Source: an uncultured Porticoccus sp. (GTDB lineage Bacteria; Pseudomonadota; Gammaproteobacteria; Pseudomonadales; Porticoccaceae). From it: DNA of 64,000 nt. Made by a program: the position numbers and the translations under genes. Below the pieces are notes generated by a model. It did not search any database. It saw only the letters and a program-made list of their open reading frames with translations, and was not told where the DNA came from. Position 1 is the first letter of the stretch. Each line of letters starts with the position of its first letter. The stretch covers positions 186,001-250,000 of the forward strand of contig CAMYLT010000007.1 of NCBI GenBank assembly GCA_947259505.1, written 5' to 3'. Of this stretch, positions 54,542 through 62,967 are shown in pieces.

Positions 54542-55801
<1,260 letters not shown>

Positions 55802-55924
55802 ATGCCGAATGGCACCCGCCCTATGTTCTTCCAATCCGTTGTTTTAAAAGACAATAAATTCATTTCTGCGTGCGGCTACCCTGAGATAGGGTGCCAAAGT
55901 GATATGGTGCCAGAGTCTTTATAA
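55802..55924 (+). CDS. Possible 40-residue small protein before the array
   Basis: An ATG with an excellent ribosome-binding site (AAAGGAG, eight bases upstream) opens a frame of 40 codons ending in TAA at 55922-55924. The protein starts MPNGTRPMFFQ and contains ISACGYPEIGC; I do not recognise it. It could be a true small gene, or the remnant of a longer gene cut by rearrangement at the array edge. It ends 11 bases before a GTTAGC sequence that may mark the left cassette junction. Confidence 0.35.
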   Translation: MPNGTRPMFFQSVVLKDNKFISACGYPEIGCQSDMVPESL

Positions 55925-55953
55925 TTAGCTGTTAGCACTCTTACAGGAATCAG

Positions 55954-56343
55954 ATGAATACCAGTAAACATGATGTCCACAGATTTGACCCTTATATTAA
56001 GTTTCTTGGCAACAAAAAGGCTGTAATTGTTTTTGCCGTGCTCATGGCATCGAGCGGTATTTTACTGTCAATTATCAATTCGGAATGGTTGTGGTTCTCT
56101 CGCTTCGGCTCATTAATTACAGTCGCTGGGTTGCTACTAATAAGCTCACCATCATTTGTCAAAGGCATCTATCTTTCAAATGCATCTGCTTTTGGTTTCG
56201 CTGAGTTAGATAGTGACGGAAATACAATGGTCACCAATGAAGATGATAGAAAGATTGGTAGCAAAATATTCTCAGGTATTGTTATCACCATAATAGGCAC
56301 GGTAATTTGGGGTTTTGGCGATCTTATTGGCAAACTGTGCTAA
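55954..56343 (+). CDS. Cassette 1: unknown small membrane protein
   Basis: I do not recognise this 129-residue protein. It has three predicted membrane helices (about 23-43, 50-67 and 105-122) and a loop with an acidic stretch LDSDGNTMVTNEDDR between the last two, reminiscent of a calcium-loop but unproven. Codons are AT-rich, unlike the flanking genes. Its stop codon lies within attC1, as is usual for gene cassettes. It is preceded by TACAGGAATCAG. Confidence 0.65.
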   Translation: MNTSKHDVHRFDPYIKFLGNKKAVIVFAVLMASSGILLSIINSEWLWFSRFGSLITVAGLLLISSPSFVKGIYLSNASAFGFAELDSDGNTMVTNEDDRKIGSKIFSGIVITIIGTVIWGFGDLIGKLC

Positions 56344-56418
56344 CAAGGCAATGGTTCGGAATTTTAAAAGTTCCGGCTTCGCCTCCACTTTTAAAATCCG
56401 CACATTGCGGCGTTAGGT
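56338..56418 (+). repeat. Integron attC site 1
   Basis: The imperfect inverted repeat has the attC layout. R'' is CTAAC (56340-56344) and the L'' arm is GCAATG. Long pairing inner arms follow (CGGAATTTTAAAAGT against ACTTTTAAAATCCG), then the L' arm CATTGC and R' GTTAGGT (56412-56418), which fits GTTRRRY. Recombination would occur between G56412 and T56413. The length is about 80 bp. Confidence 0.88.
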
Positions 56419-56425
56419 GTCTTAA

Positions 56426-57097
56426 TTGAGTTTCCCTGAAAAACTATATAAATATCTACCCTCTGAGTATCTGACTAGCACGATAAAGGGGGAGATTCTT
56501 TTTCGAAACTTCACATATTTTAAGCAACATGAAGACAAGACTAGAGGCGATTACCTAGAGGCGATACATCGTGACAACCCAAATAACGAGATAACGATTA
56601 CGGCCCAGAAAGATGGTATTCCAAGAAAATATGACGCATCGTTTTTAAATTCAACAGATTCAGATCTTATTTTCATGTTTTGCACGTCTCTGGATTTCTC
56701 TCCTGACCTCTATAAGGATTTTAACTGTAATGCATGCATCGAAATTATTGACCCAACAGAGCTTTGTAGGAGAATACGTGTTGCCGTGAGACGAAAAATT
56801 TCGACTCACAAGAATGGTCTTTTAAGTGGAGCAATAAATTACTATCGACCTAACCAACCAGTTGAGCAGAATATTAAAGATGCAATGGCACTACCTTTCC
56901 TAAAAGACGAAATTTATTCAGGTCAAAATGAATTCAGGTTTGTGTTTGGGGTTAGAAAAGCATTTAAACTTAAGCAACAAATCATATTGAATAAAGGTTA
57001 CGATTTTAGAGAGGAAGCAATGAAGGGAAGCGCTAAGTCTCGAGTCGTAAAAATCGGCTCAATTGAGGATATTGTCATTGTTCACAAAGACACCTAA
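56426..57097 (+). CDS. Cassette 2: DUF2971-like protein
   Basis: The 223-residue soluble protein starts LYKYLPSEYLTSTIKGEILFRNFTYF, which resembles the DUF2971 start (a short helix, then a strand with 'lYKY' and 'l.F.n...f'). A later EFRFVFGVRKAF is also like that family. The function is unknown; such proteins occur in accessory islands. The start is TTG 56426, only eight bases after the attC1 core, with no in-frame ATG before about residue 79. The stop overlaps attC2. The base composition is AT-rich, a sign of transfer. Confidence 0.6.
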   Translation: MSFPEKLYKYLPSEYLTSTIKGEILFRNFTYFKQHEDKTRGDYLEAIHRDNPNNEITITAQKDGIPRKYDASFLNSTDSDLIFMFCTSLDFSPDLYKDFNCNACIEIIDPTELCRRIRVAVRRKISTHKNGLLSGAINYYRPNQPVEQNIKDAMALPFLKDEIYSGQNEFRFVFGVRKAFKLKQQIILNKGYDFREEAMKGSAKSRVVKIGSIEDIVIVHKDT

Positions 57098-57172
57098 CAA
57101 GCGCAAGCACGATCGGCAGCAAGCTGCCTAGACTCGTCGCTACGCTCCTCGCCCGTGTTGCGAGCGTTAGGC
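57092..57172 (+). repeat. Integron attC site 2
   Basis: R'' ACCTAAC (57092-57098) fits RYYYAAC exactly, and R' GTTAGGC (57166-57172) fits GTTRRRY. The L'' and L' arms CGCAA-GCACG and CGTG-TTGCG pair with an extra base in one arm, and the centre holds a further hairpin GGCAGC-AAGCTGCC. The length is 81 bp. This is the most canonical of the array. Confidence 0.92.
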
Positions 57173-57192
57173 GTCACGCGCTCGGAGGAATC

Positions 57193-57645
57193 ATGTCTAA
57201 CGACACTCGCCCTGGCTCAGATCTTCCGACGCGCCTACTCGGCACCTGGCGCATGCTGTCGTGGAAACGTGTGCTGGTGTCATCCGGAGAAGAGTCAGAC
57301 GCACTTGGGCCCAACCCATTCGGCTACATCAGCTATGCGCCAGATGGAAGGTTGATGGTCTTCGTTCTCAAGAGCGGACGCCCCAAGCCGAAATCAGGCC
57401 CGCCTTCACCGGAGGAGAAGATCGCGCTGTTCGATTCCCTCTTCGCCTATGTCGGTTCATACGAAGTCCTGGCTGACAGAGTCATCCACACACTGGACGG
57501 TAGCTGGAACGAACTGTGGACCGGAACCAAACAGACAAGACTGCTCTCGTTTTCAGGTGAGAACCTCATCTACACCACGCCGGAAACTGTCGATCCAATG
57601 GACGGTCGGCTTTGCACCTACAGGGTCGAGTTTGAGAGAGCCTGA
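57193..57645 (+). CDS. Cassette 3: lipocalin-like domain protein
   Basis: The 150-residue protein has the pattern LLGTWRMLSW, PFGYISYAPDGRLMVFVL, AYVGSYEVLADRVIHTLDGSWN and a final strand CTYRVEFERA. This is the layout of the lipocalin-like family (Lipocalin_5) known from fungal biosynthetic clusters and many bacterial cassettes. The ligand is unknown. Its composition is GC-richer than cassettes 1 and 2, so it came from a different source. The ATG follows GGAGGAATC. Its end lies 20 bp before attC3. Confidence 0.72.
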   Translation: MSNDTRPGSDLPTRLLGTWRMLSWKRVLVSSGEESDALGPNPFGYISYAPDGRLMVFVLKSGRPKPKSGPPSPEEKIALFDSLFAYVGSYEVLADRVIHTLDGSWNELWTGTKQTRLLSFSGENLIYTTPETVDPMDGRLCTYRVEFERA

Positions 57646-57664
57646 GCTGAGCGACGAAGGTAAC

Positions 57665-57723
57665 GCCTAACCCTTCGCTCGAGTGGAGCTCCACCGGCAA
57701 GCCGCTCAGCTCAAACTTTAGTG
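57665..57723 (+). repeat. Integron attC site 3 (R' degenerate)
   Basis: R'' GCCTAAC (57665-57671) is perfect and is followed by CCTTCGCTCGAG, the well-known short attC type. The inner arms GAGTGG / CCGCTC pair. R' is TTTAGTG at 57717-57723 instead of GTTRRRY (the G has become T), which should reduce or abolish recombination here. The length is about 59 bp. Confidence 0.8.
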
Positions 57724-57797
57724 CTCAGCGAGATGTAGGCAAAACCAGGCACGGAAAGGATAGTATTTTGGGCAGAAATTAAACTGGAACTCAAGCA

Positions 57798-58835
57798 ATG
57801 ACCCTTAAACAACTCCTGGGTACAGAGCTGCCGATCATTCAAGCACCCATGGCGGGAGTGCAAGGTAGTGCGCTAACAGTGGCCGTGTCTAACGCCGGTG
57901 GTCTGGGTTCTTTGCCCTGTGCCATGCTCAGTCTTGACGCCATGCGTGGCGAACTGACCACCATCAAGGCCCAAACCGACAAGCCTTTTAACGTGAATTT
58001 CTTTTGCCATGCGCCGCCCAGTCCCAGTGCTGAGCGAGAGGCGGCTTGGCGAGCTGCTCTTTCGCCGTATTATGAAGAGTATGGAATTGACATTGACACC
58101 ATACCCGCTGGGCCGGGGCGGGCGCCTTTCAGTTTGGAGGTGCTAGAAGTATTGGAGGAATTTAAACCTGCCGTGGTCAGTTTCCATTTTGGTTTGCCCT
58201 CGGCAGAATTGCTGGCGCGGGTACAAGGTTGGGGAGCAAAGATACTCTCTTCGGCCACGACAGTTGAAGAGGCGCGTTGGCTCGAGGCACAGGGAGCCGA
58301 TGCCATCATTGCCCAAGGACTTGAAGCGGGTGGGCACCGTGGTATGTTCTTGTCAGACGATCTGACTACCCAGATTGGCATGTTCTCACTGGTGCCGCGC
58401 ATTGTGCAGGCGGTTAAGCTTCCAGTTATTGCTGCCGGTGGTATCGCGGATGACAAAGGTGTGGCGGCCGCGCTAGCACTGGGTGCCGCTGGCGTGCAGG
58501 TCGGGACGGCTTATCTGCTCTGCCCTGAGGCTAATACCAGTGCGGTACACCGCTCGGCACTGAAAAGTGAGTCCGCTGGCCATACGGCTGTGACCAATCT
58601 GTTCTCCGGTCGTCCAGCACGTAGCATCGTGAACCGCGTCATAAAGGAGCTTGGCCCTATCAGTGTTAATACACCGGATTTCCCCTTGGCGGCGTCTGCC
58701 ATTGCGCCTTTGCGCGCTGAGGCGGAAAGCCGAAGCTCTGGTGATTTCTCGCCGCTGTGGTCTGGTCAGAACCCGACTGGGTGCAAAGAGATCTCCGCCG
58801 CGCAACTGACCCATGAATTGGCCACTGGTCTCTAG
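57798..58835 (+). CDS. Nitronate monooxygenase (2-nitropropane dioxygenase family)
   Basis: The 345-residue protein has the FMN TIM-barrel of class I nitronate monooxygenases: LPIIQAPMAGVQGSALTVAVSNAGGLGSLP, FHFGLPSAELL, AQGLEAGGHRG with the catalytic histidine, LPVIAAGGIADDKG, and LGAAGVQVGTAYLLCPEANTS. It oxidises alkyl nitronates such as propionate-3-nitronate and detoxifies nitro compounds. It lies between attC3 and an attC-like repeat (58855-58936), so it may be a fourth cassette gene. The start follows GGAACTCAAGC. Confidence 0.88.
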   Translation: MTLKQLLGTELPIIQAPMAGVQGSALTVAVSNAGGLGSLPCAMLSLDAMRGELTTIKAQTDKPFNVNFFCHAPPSPSAEREAAWRAALSPYYEEYGIDIDTIPAGPGRAPFSLEVLEVLEEFKPAVVSFHFGLPSAELLARVQGWGAKILSSATTVEEARWLEAQGADAIIAQGLEAGGHRGMFLSDDLTTQIGMFSLVPRIVQAVKLPVIAAGGIADDKGVAAALALGAAGVQVGTAYLLCPEANTSAVHRSALKSESAGHTAVTNLFSGRPARSIVNRVIKELGPISVNTPDFPLAASAIAPLRAEAESRSSGDFSPLWSGQNPTGCKEISAAQLTHELATGL

Positions 58836-58854
58836 CAGTGGCTACCTGGGTGCG

Positions 58855-58936
58855 CACTAACTAGCGCCATCAAATATGCGCTGCTTTGCTACGCCGGACG
58901 CTTACTACGTTCGTGCCATTCATGGCAGCATTAGCT
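58855..58936 (+). repeat. Decayed attC-like site 4
   Basis: CTAAC at 58857-58861 and TAGCGCCAT pair with ATGGCAGC and ATTAG (58922-58934): GCCAT/ATGGC is perfect, an A is unpaired, and CTAA/TTAG is perfect. The R' reads ATTAGCT instead of GTTRRRY, so the first base has changed from G to A. Spacing (about 80 bp) and layout fit a mutated attC. It follows the nitronate monooxygenase gene by about 20 bp. Confidence 0.55.
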
Positions 58937-58995
58937 TTCACCGGGGACGTTTTGGTGATACACAAGTCAGTATGTCATAGCTGTTCGAGGCCTCT

Positions 58996-60015
58996 GTGTT
59001 TACTTCCCTGATTTCCAGCATCATCGCTTTTGGCATCGCAGCCCTGGTGATCGTCATCGCGGGCAGCCGACTGGCGCGGCAGGCGGATAGGTTGGCCGAC
59101 CAATCTGGCTTGGGCGAGGCTCTCTTCGGGGTTTTGCTACTGGCCGGGGTAACCTCGCTGCCGGATTTCGCGGCGACCCTGAGCGCGGCAGTGGACTCTC
59201 GCCCCGACCTGGCCATGAGTAATGTTATGGGCAGCATGGCCGTGAATCTGGTCTTTCTTGGCGTGGGGGATATGGTCTACCGGAAAGCCAACCTGGAACA
59301 CGCGGCGGCGTCCCCCGTTAACCTGATGCTGGCGGGATTGCTGATTGTCTTGCTGACGTTGCCGCTGCTCGCCATCTTTACGCCGAAGGTTACCCTGTGG
59401 GGTGTGCACCCCGTGACGCCGGTGATCGTCGCCGCCTATTTATTCGGCCTGCATCTGGTTCGCCGCACGCAGGCAAAGCCCATGTGGTTCCCTCGGCGGA
59501 CCCATCAGACTGTCCCGGATGTGCCTGAGAGGCATTATCGTGGTCATTCTCGCATTCTTTGGTTTGATTTCACTGCTATGGCCATCGTGACAGGCATAGC
59601 CGGCTGGATACTGATGGAGGCGGCAAAAGGTATCGCTGACCAGACAGGTCTGTCCGAAACGTTGATTGGCGGTCTGTTTACCGCTCTAGCCACCTCCACC
59701 CCAGAGTTGGTCACCACCATTGCGGCCATACGCATTGGTGCACTGACCTTGGCCGTCAGCAATATTTTCGGCACCAACTGCTTCAACATGCTCGTTGTCG
59801 CCGCGGCTGACGTGGGCTACGCTCGCGGCTCCATTTACCATGACATGGCACCGGTTCAGATGACGTGGGTACTGGTCGGTATTCTGATGAGCGCCATTCT
59901 GCTGTTGGGACTGGTGCGGCGGGAGACCTATGGCATTGGCCGAATCGGCTTCGAAAGTGCTTTGATCCTGGGCGTTTATGCCATCGCCTTAAGCGTCGTT
60001 GTGGTGAGTAACTGA
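58996..60015 (+). CDS. Sodium/calcium exchanger-family antiporter
   Basis: The 339-residue protein has about ten helices in two inverted halves, each with an alpha-repeat motif: GVLLLAGVTSLPDFAATLSA in the first and LFTALATSTPELVTTIAAI in the second, with NVMGSMAVNLVFLG and NIFGTNCFNMLV following. These are the ion-binding segments of the CaCA superfamily. The first repeat has D where many members have E. The transported ion cannot be decided. GTG 58996 follows GAGG at a good distance. No attC is seen after it, so it is taken as the right chromosomal flank. Confidence 0.8.
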   Translation: MFTSLISSIIAFGIAALVIVIAGSRLARQADRLADQSGLGEALFGVLLLAGVTSLPDFAATLSAAVDSRPDLAMSNVMGSMAVNLVFLGVGDMVYRKANLEHAAASPVNLMLAGLLIVLLTLPLLAIFTPKVTLWGVHPVTPVIVAAYLFGLHLVRRTQAKPMWFPRRTHQTVPDVPERHYRGHSRILWFDFTAMAIVTGIAGWILMEAAKGIADQTGLSETLIGGLFTALATSTPELVTTIAAIRIGALTLAVSNIFGTNCFNMLVVAAADVGYARGSIYHDMAPVQMTWVLVGILMSAILLLGLVRRETYGIGRIGFESALILGVYAIALSVVVVSN

Positions 60016-60102
60016 GTTAATTCAATACTTGGCAGATAGGTGGGGCCAGCCTAAAAACTCGTTGTATCCCGATGTGCTTGAACCAGTGTGTTACTTAGCC
60101 CT

Positions 60103-60312
60103 ATGAAACAACCCATTACCGGTTACCACAAAGACGATCAGGCCGACTGGGTGGCGGAGCTGTCCTGCGGCCATTTTCAGCATGTCAGGCACAATCCGCC
60201 CTGGGTCGAGCGCCCCTGGGTAGAGTCGCAGGCCGGCCGCGATGCCATGTTGGGGTTCGAGCTGGAGTGCAAGAAATGTGATCGTGGTGAGCCAAAGGAT
60301 GCGGCTCCGTAA
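60103..60312 (+). CDS. DUF3565 domain protein
   Basis: The 69-residue protein has the pattern ITGYHKDDQADWVAELSCGHFQHVRHNPPW, then a C-terminal CKKCDRG. The cysteine and histidine pairs SCGH and CKKC suggest a small zinc-binding fold, as in DUF3565. The function is unknown. ATG 60103 is chosen because its product starts in line with the family. Confidence 0.82.
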   Translation: MKQPITGYHKDDQADWVAELSCGHFQHVRHNPPWVERPWVESQAGRDAMLGFELECKKCDRGEPKDAAP

Positions 60313-60376
60313 AAAACTTAGTGGTGAAGCGTCAGTCTCCACTCAATGGTGTTCCAGCGACCATTTTATATGGGGC

Positions 60377-60955
60377 TTATGTCAGATTTTTCGGGTGCCC
60401 GGCGTTCACCCGGACGGAAGTCTCTCCCGCCTCTTCGCTCGCACCCATTCCTGTGGCGGGCAGCAGGTCTTCGAGAAAGAATGCCGCAAGTTCCGAGCGA
60501 CCCGACAGGCCGGCTTTGGCGTAAATCGACATGGATTGCACCCGCGCGGTCTTTTCCGCAGTATCCCGTATCTCGGCAATTTCCTTGAGGCTCATGCCCT
60601 TGAGCAGCAGGAAGGCCACCTCCCGTTCCGCCGGGGTGAGGTGCCAGGCGGATAGTTGCTGATCGATGGCTTCTGAGAGTCCGTCGAGGTAGGTTTTCGA
60701 ACGATTGCGCCACGCTTCCGCTTCCTGTTTCAGACCGGCGGAAATTTCTCGCTCGTGGTGAAGGCGTTTTCTCAGCCGAAACATATCTTTGAGTACGTAA
60801 AAGACGCCGCACAGACCCAGCAGCCCAGCCGTTCCCTCCACGAGGAGGTGCCAGAGGGCAACCCCCTCGCCGGAGTCTGTGGCCAGATCAAAGGCAATGA
60901 TGGCCGTGATCAGCGTCAGGGTAATGAGCAGTATGGTGCGATCTCGCGAGGTCAT
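60377..60955 (-). CDS. Membrane-anchored LuxR-type transcriptional regulator
   Basis: The 192-residue protein has two hydrophobic helices (about 8-25 and 36-58), a charged coiled-coil segment rich in Arg and Glu (60-95), and a LuxR-type helix-turn-helix: LTPAEREVAFLLLKGMSLKEIAEIRDTAEKTARVQSMSIYAKAGLSGRSELAAFFLED. It has no receiver domain. The anchor suggests that it senses a membrane state and acts with the cytochrome b gene 9 bp upstream. Its target genes are unknown. Confidence 0.8.
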   Translation of the reverse strand: MTSRDRTILLITLTLITAIIAFDLATDSGEGVALWHLLVEGTAGLLGLCGVFYVLKDMFRLRKRLHHEREISAGLKQEAEAWRNRSKTYLDGLSEAIDQQLSAWHLTPAEREVAFLLLKGMSLKEIAEIRDTAEKTARVQSMSIYAKAGLSGRSELAAFFLEDLLPATGMGASEEAGETSVRVNAGHPKNLT

Positions 60956-60964
60956 GATACTTTT

Positions 60965-61708
60965 CTAATCGTCGTCATGGTGATGATAATCGTCAGATTC
61001 ATGCTCGTCTTCATCCTCCGCTTCTTCGGCTTCGCTCAGGTGCAGTTGCGAACCGAACAGGTTTAGCTCCCGGGCATCACTATTAAAGTTCTGAAGCAGA
61101 TAACCGGCAAATGCGAGGGTGAGGACCAGGAAAAATACGCCACTGATACGGCGGGCCTTTACCGGCTGGCTGTCGTCGGGCAGGTGCTGTTTTTCGCCGT
61201 TCACCATGCTTTTCCAGATGGGGTCACGGTGTTTCGAAGTATGAAGCACTATCCCGGCGAGGTGAAGCAGGACGATCACCAGAAAACCGTTGGCGAGCAG
61301 TTCGTGAACTTCTTCCAGGTCTTCTCCCGCCAGTCCCGACGCCATCAGGTAGCCGGTAATGCCGAGGCCCACGGCGCAGGACATCATGGCGACGGCGGCC
61401 CAGCTGGAGGCCGGGTTGTGGCCGCTCCATAATTTGTGGTCTCTGGATAGCAGGCCCTTGAGGTAGCTGGCGAGTTCCCGGGGGTGGAGGGGGAAATCGG
61501 AGAAACGTGCATGGGTGGTGCCGATGACGCCCCACACCAGTCGCCAGGCGACCAGGAAGAACAGGGTCAGCCCCGCGAGCATGTGGTAGGAAAACAGCAA
61601 AGACTCGTCGTCGACAGTGTTGCCGATAGTAAACGCCACTACAAACAGCGTGGCAAAAAGCCAGTGAAAAACCCTGGTGGGTAGATCGTAGACACGTTTA
61701 GCTTTCAT
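60965..61708 (-). CDS. Cytochrome b561-type membrane protein with an acidic, histidine-rich tail
   Basis: The 247-residue protein starts KRVYDLPTRVFHWLFATLFV, with the first haem-ligand histidine, and has further histidines in SYHMLAG, VHELLANG and VLLHLAGIVLH. About five helices make it a di-haem cytochrome b of the hydrogenase/formate dehydrogenase b561 type. The last 22 residues (EEAEDEDEHESDDYHHHDDD) are mostly acidic and histidine, a likely metal-binding tail. It forms a two-gene operon with the LuxR-type gene. Its electron partners are not in the window. Confidence 0.82.
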   Translation of the reverse strand: MKAKRVYDLPTRVFHWLFATLFVVAFTIGNTVDDESLLFSYHMLAGLTLFFLVAWRLVWGVIGTTHARFSDFPLHPRELASYLKGLLSRDHKLWSGHNPASSWAAVAMMSCAVGLGITGYLMASGLAGEDLEEVHELLANGFLVIVLLHLAGIVLHTSKHRDPIWKSMVNGEKQHLPDDSQPVKARRISGVFFLVLTLAFAGYLLQNFNSDARELNLFGSQLHLSEAEEAEDEDEHESDDYHHHDDD

Positions 61709-61995
61709 AGCGGGCTCCTCAAGGTGCCGGTCAAAAGTGCTGGGTTGATCGAAAGTGATGTGTAGAGAGTAGGGGGGAGGCTATCGGGGAGCCATTGCGC
61801 AAATGACCTAGATCGGCCAAAAGAGCGAGAAAGCGGTCAGGTGGGCATATGGCCTATGCCGCTATAGAGCGGTATCAGCTTGGCAGTATCAGCTTGAGAG
61901 CACGCTGAGTTAGAGAGGGGGGCCGTTGCAGGGGGGGCGTGGATTGGAGCGTTCCAAGGACTGGCAACACTCCATACAGCATCAATACTTCAGGA

Positions 61996-62793
61996 TTAAA
62001 CGTCGCTCTCTTCAATACGCTGCACCTGAATGTTTTGATGCGTCGGATACGCCGCGGGACCAAACTGATTGTAGATGGCGACGTCTGCAGCATCGCGTCC
62101 ATAACCGATGACGACATAACCGCCGTTCAGTTCGGTCTGGGTCGCATCAAAAGTGTACCAACGTCCCCCAACGTAAGCCTCAAACCAGGCGTGCAGGTCC
62201 ATTGGCTGGAGTCCGTAGAGGTAACCCACCACCAATCGCGCCGGAATGCTGAGACTGCGGCACAGGGCGATGCCAAGGTGGGAGAGATCGCGGCAAACTC
62301 CGGCGCCCCTGGCATTAATCTCCATGGCGGAAACCGGTTCGTCACTGGTGTCCGGTTCGTAGCGAATATTGTTGCGCACCCAAGTCTCGATAGCTTTGAC
62401 CTGATCGTAGCCCAGCTGTTGGTCGGCCACGATAGACGTGGCCATCTGACCAAACCGCTCTGATTCGCAATAGCGGCTGGGTAACAGGTAGCTGAGCACG
62501 GCATCGGGCAAGTACTCGACTTCGACAAAGGGTGCCCCCGGTGCCTGGTCCACATAATCGGCCGTTCGAACATCTGCCGAGGTATAAATTGCGAATCGCC
62601 CCGGCGGGGCGATCAGCCGCTGGCAGAGGTTGCCGTAGGTATCAGTGAACTCAGAGACGGGCACATTGGGCTGGAGCCGGTATTTCTCGCTGGCCACCCA
62701 TTGCTGTGCCCCGCTGCGCAGACGCAGCATTAAGATAAAGGGGGTCGGAACCGCGATATCGAATTCCATGTCACATTTTGTGCGTAACCACAT
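61996..62793 (-). CDS. Transglutaminase-like cysteine protease family protein
   Basis: The 265-residue protein has an N-terminal beta domain of the bacterial transglutaminase type and the catalytic triad segments [17 protein letters not shown] (Cys), [22 protein letters not shown] (His and Asp). Substrates are unknown. ATG 62793 is chosen because AAGGA lies eight bases upstream; an in-frame ATG at 62769 gives the usual start [11 protein letters not shown]. The 287-bp gap before it on the left (61709-61995) contains only a short hairpin and a small direct repeat. Confidence 0.82.
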   Translation of the reverse strand: MWLRTKCDMEFDIAVPTPFILMLRLRSGAQQWVASEKYRLQPNVPVSEFTDTYGNLCQRLIAPPGRFAIYTSADVRTADYVDQAPGAPFVEVEYLPDAVLSYLLPSRYCESERFGQMATSIVADQQLGYDQVKAIETWVRNNIRYEPDTSDEPVSAMEINARGAGVCRDLSHLGIALCRSLSIPARLVVGYLYGLQPMDLHAWFEAYVGGRWYTFDATQTELNGGYVVIGYGRDAADVAIYNQFGPAAYPTHQNIQVQRIEESDV

Positions 62794-62967
62794 GCGATAA
62801 ATCCTTCAATAGGATGTAAAAAAACAATCAGGTGGTGCGCGCTTTGTTGTGGGGCAATTATTGTTACGCGATATGAACTATTTCAGCCTTCAGACTACAG
62901 CAGACTGGTGCAGGTTTGCCACTATTCTCGGCGGCACGGGGTGCTTCCTTGCACCGATGTGACGATC

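Noticed and set aside
61870-61900. Direct repeat GTATCAGCTT and a small hairpin CCGCT-ATAG-AGCGG
   Set aside because: Two copies only, short, with no T-run and no link to a gene feature; probably chance.
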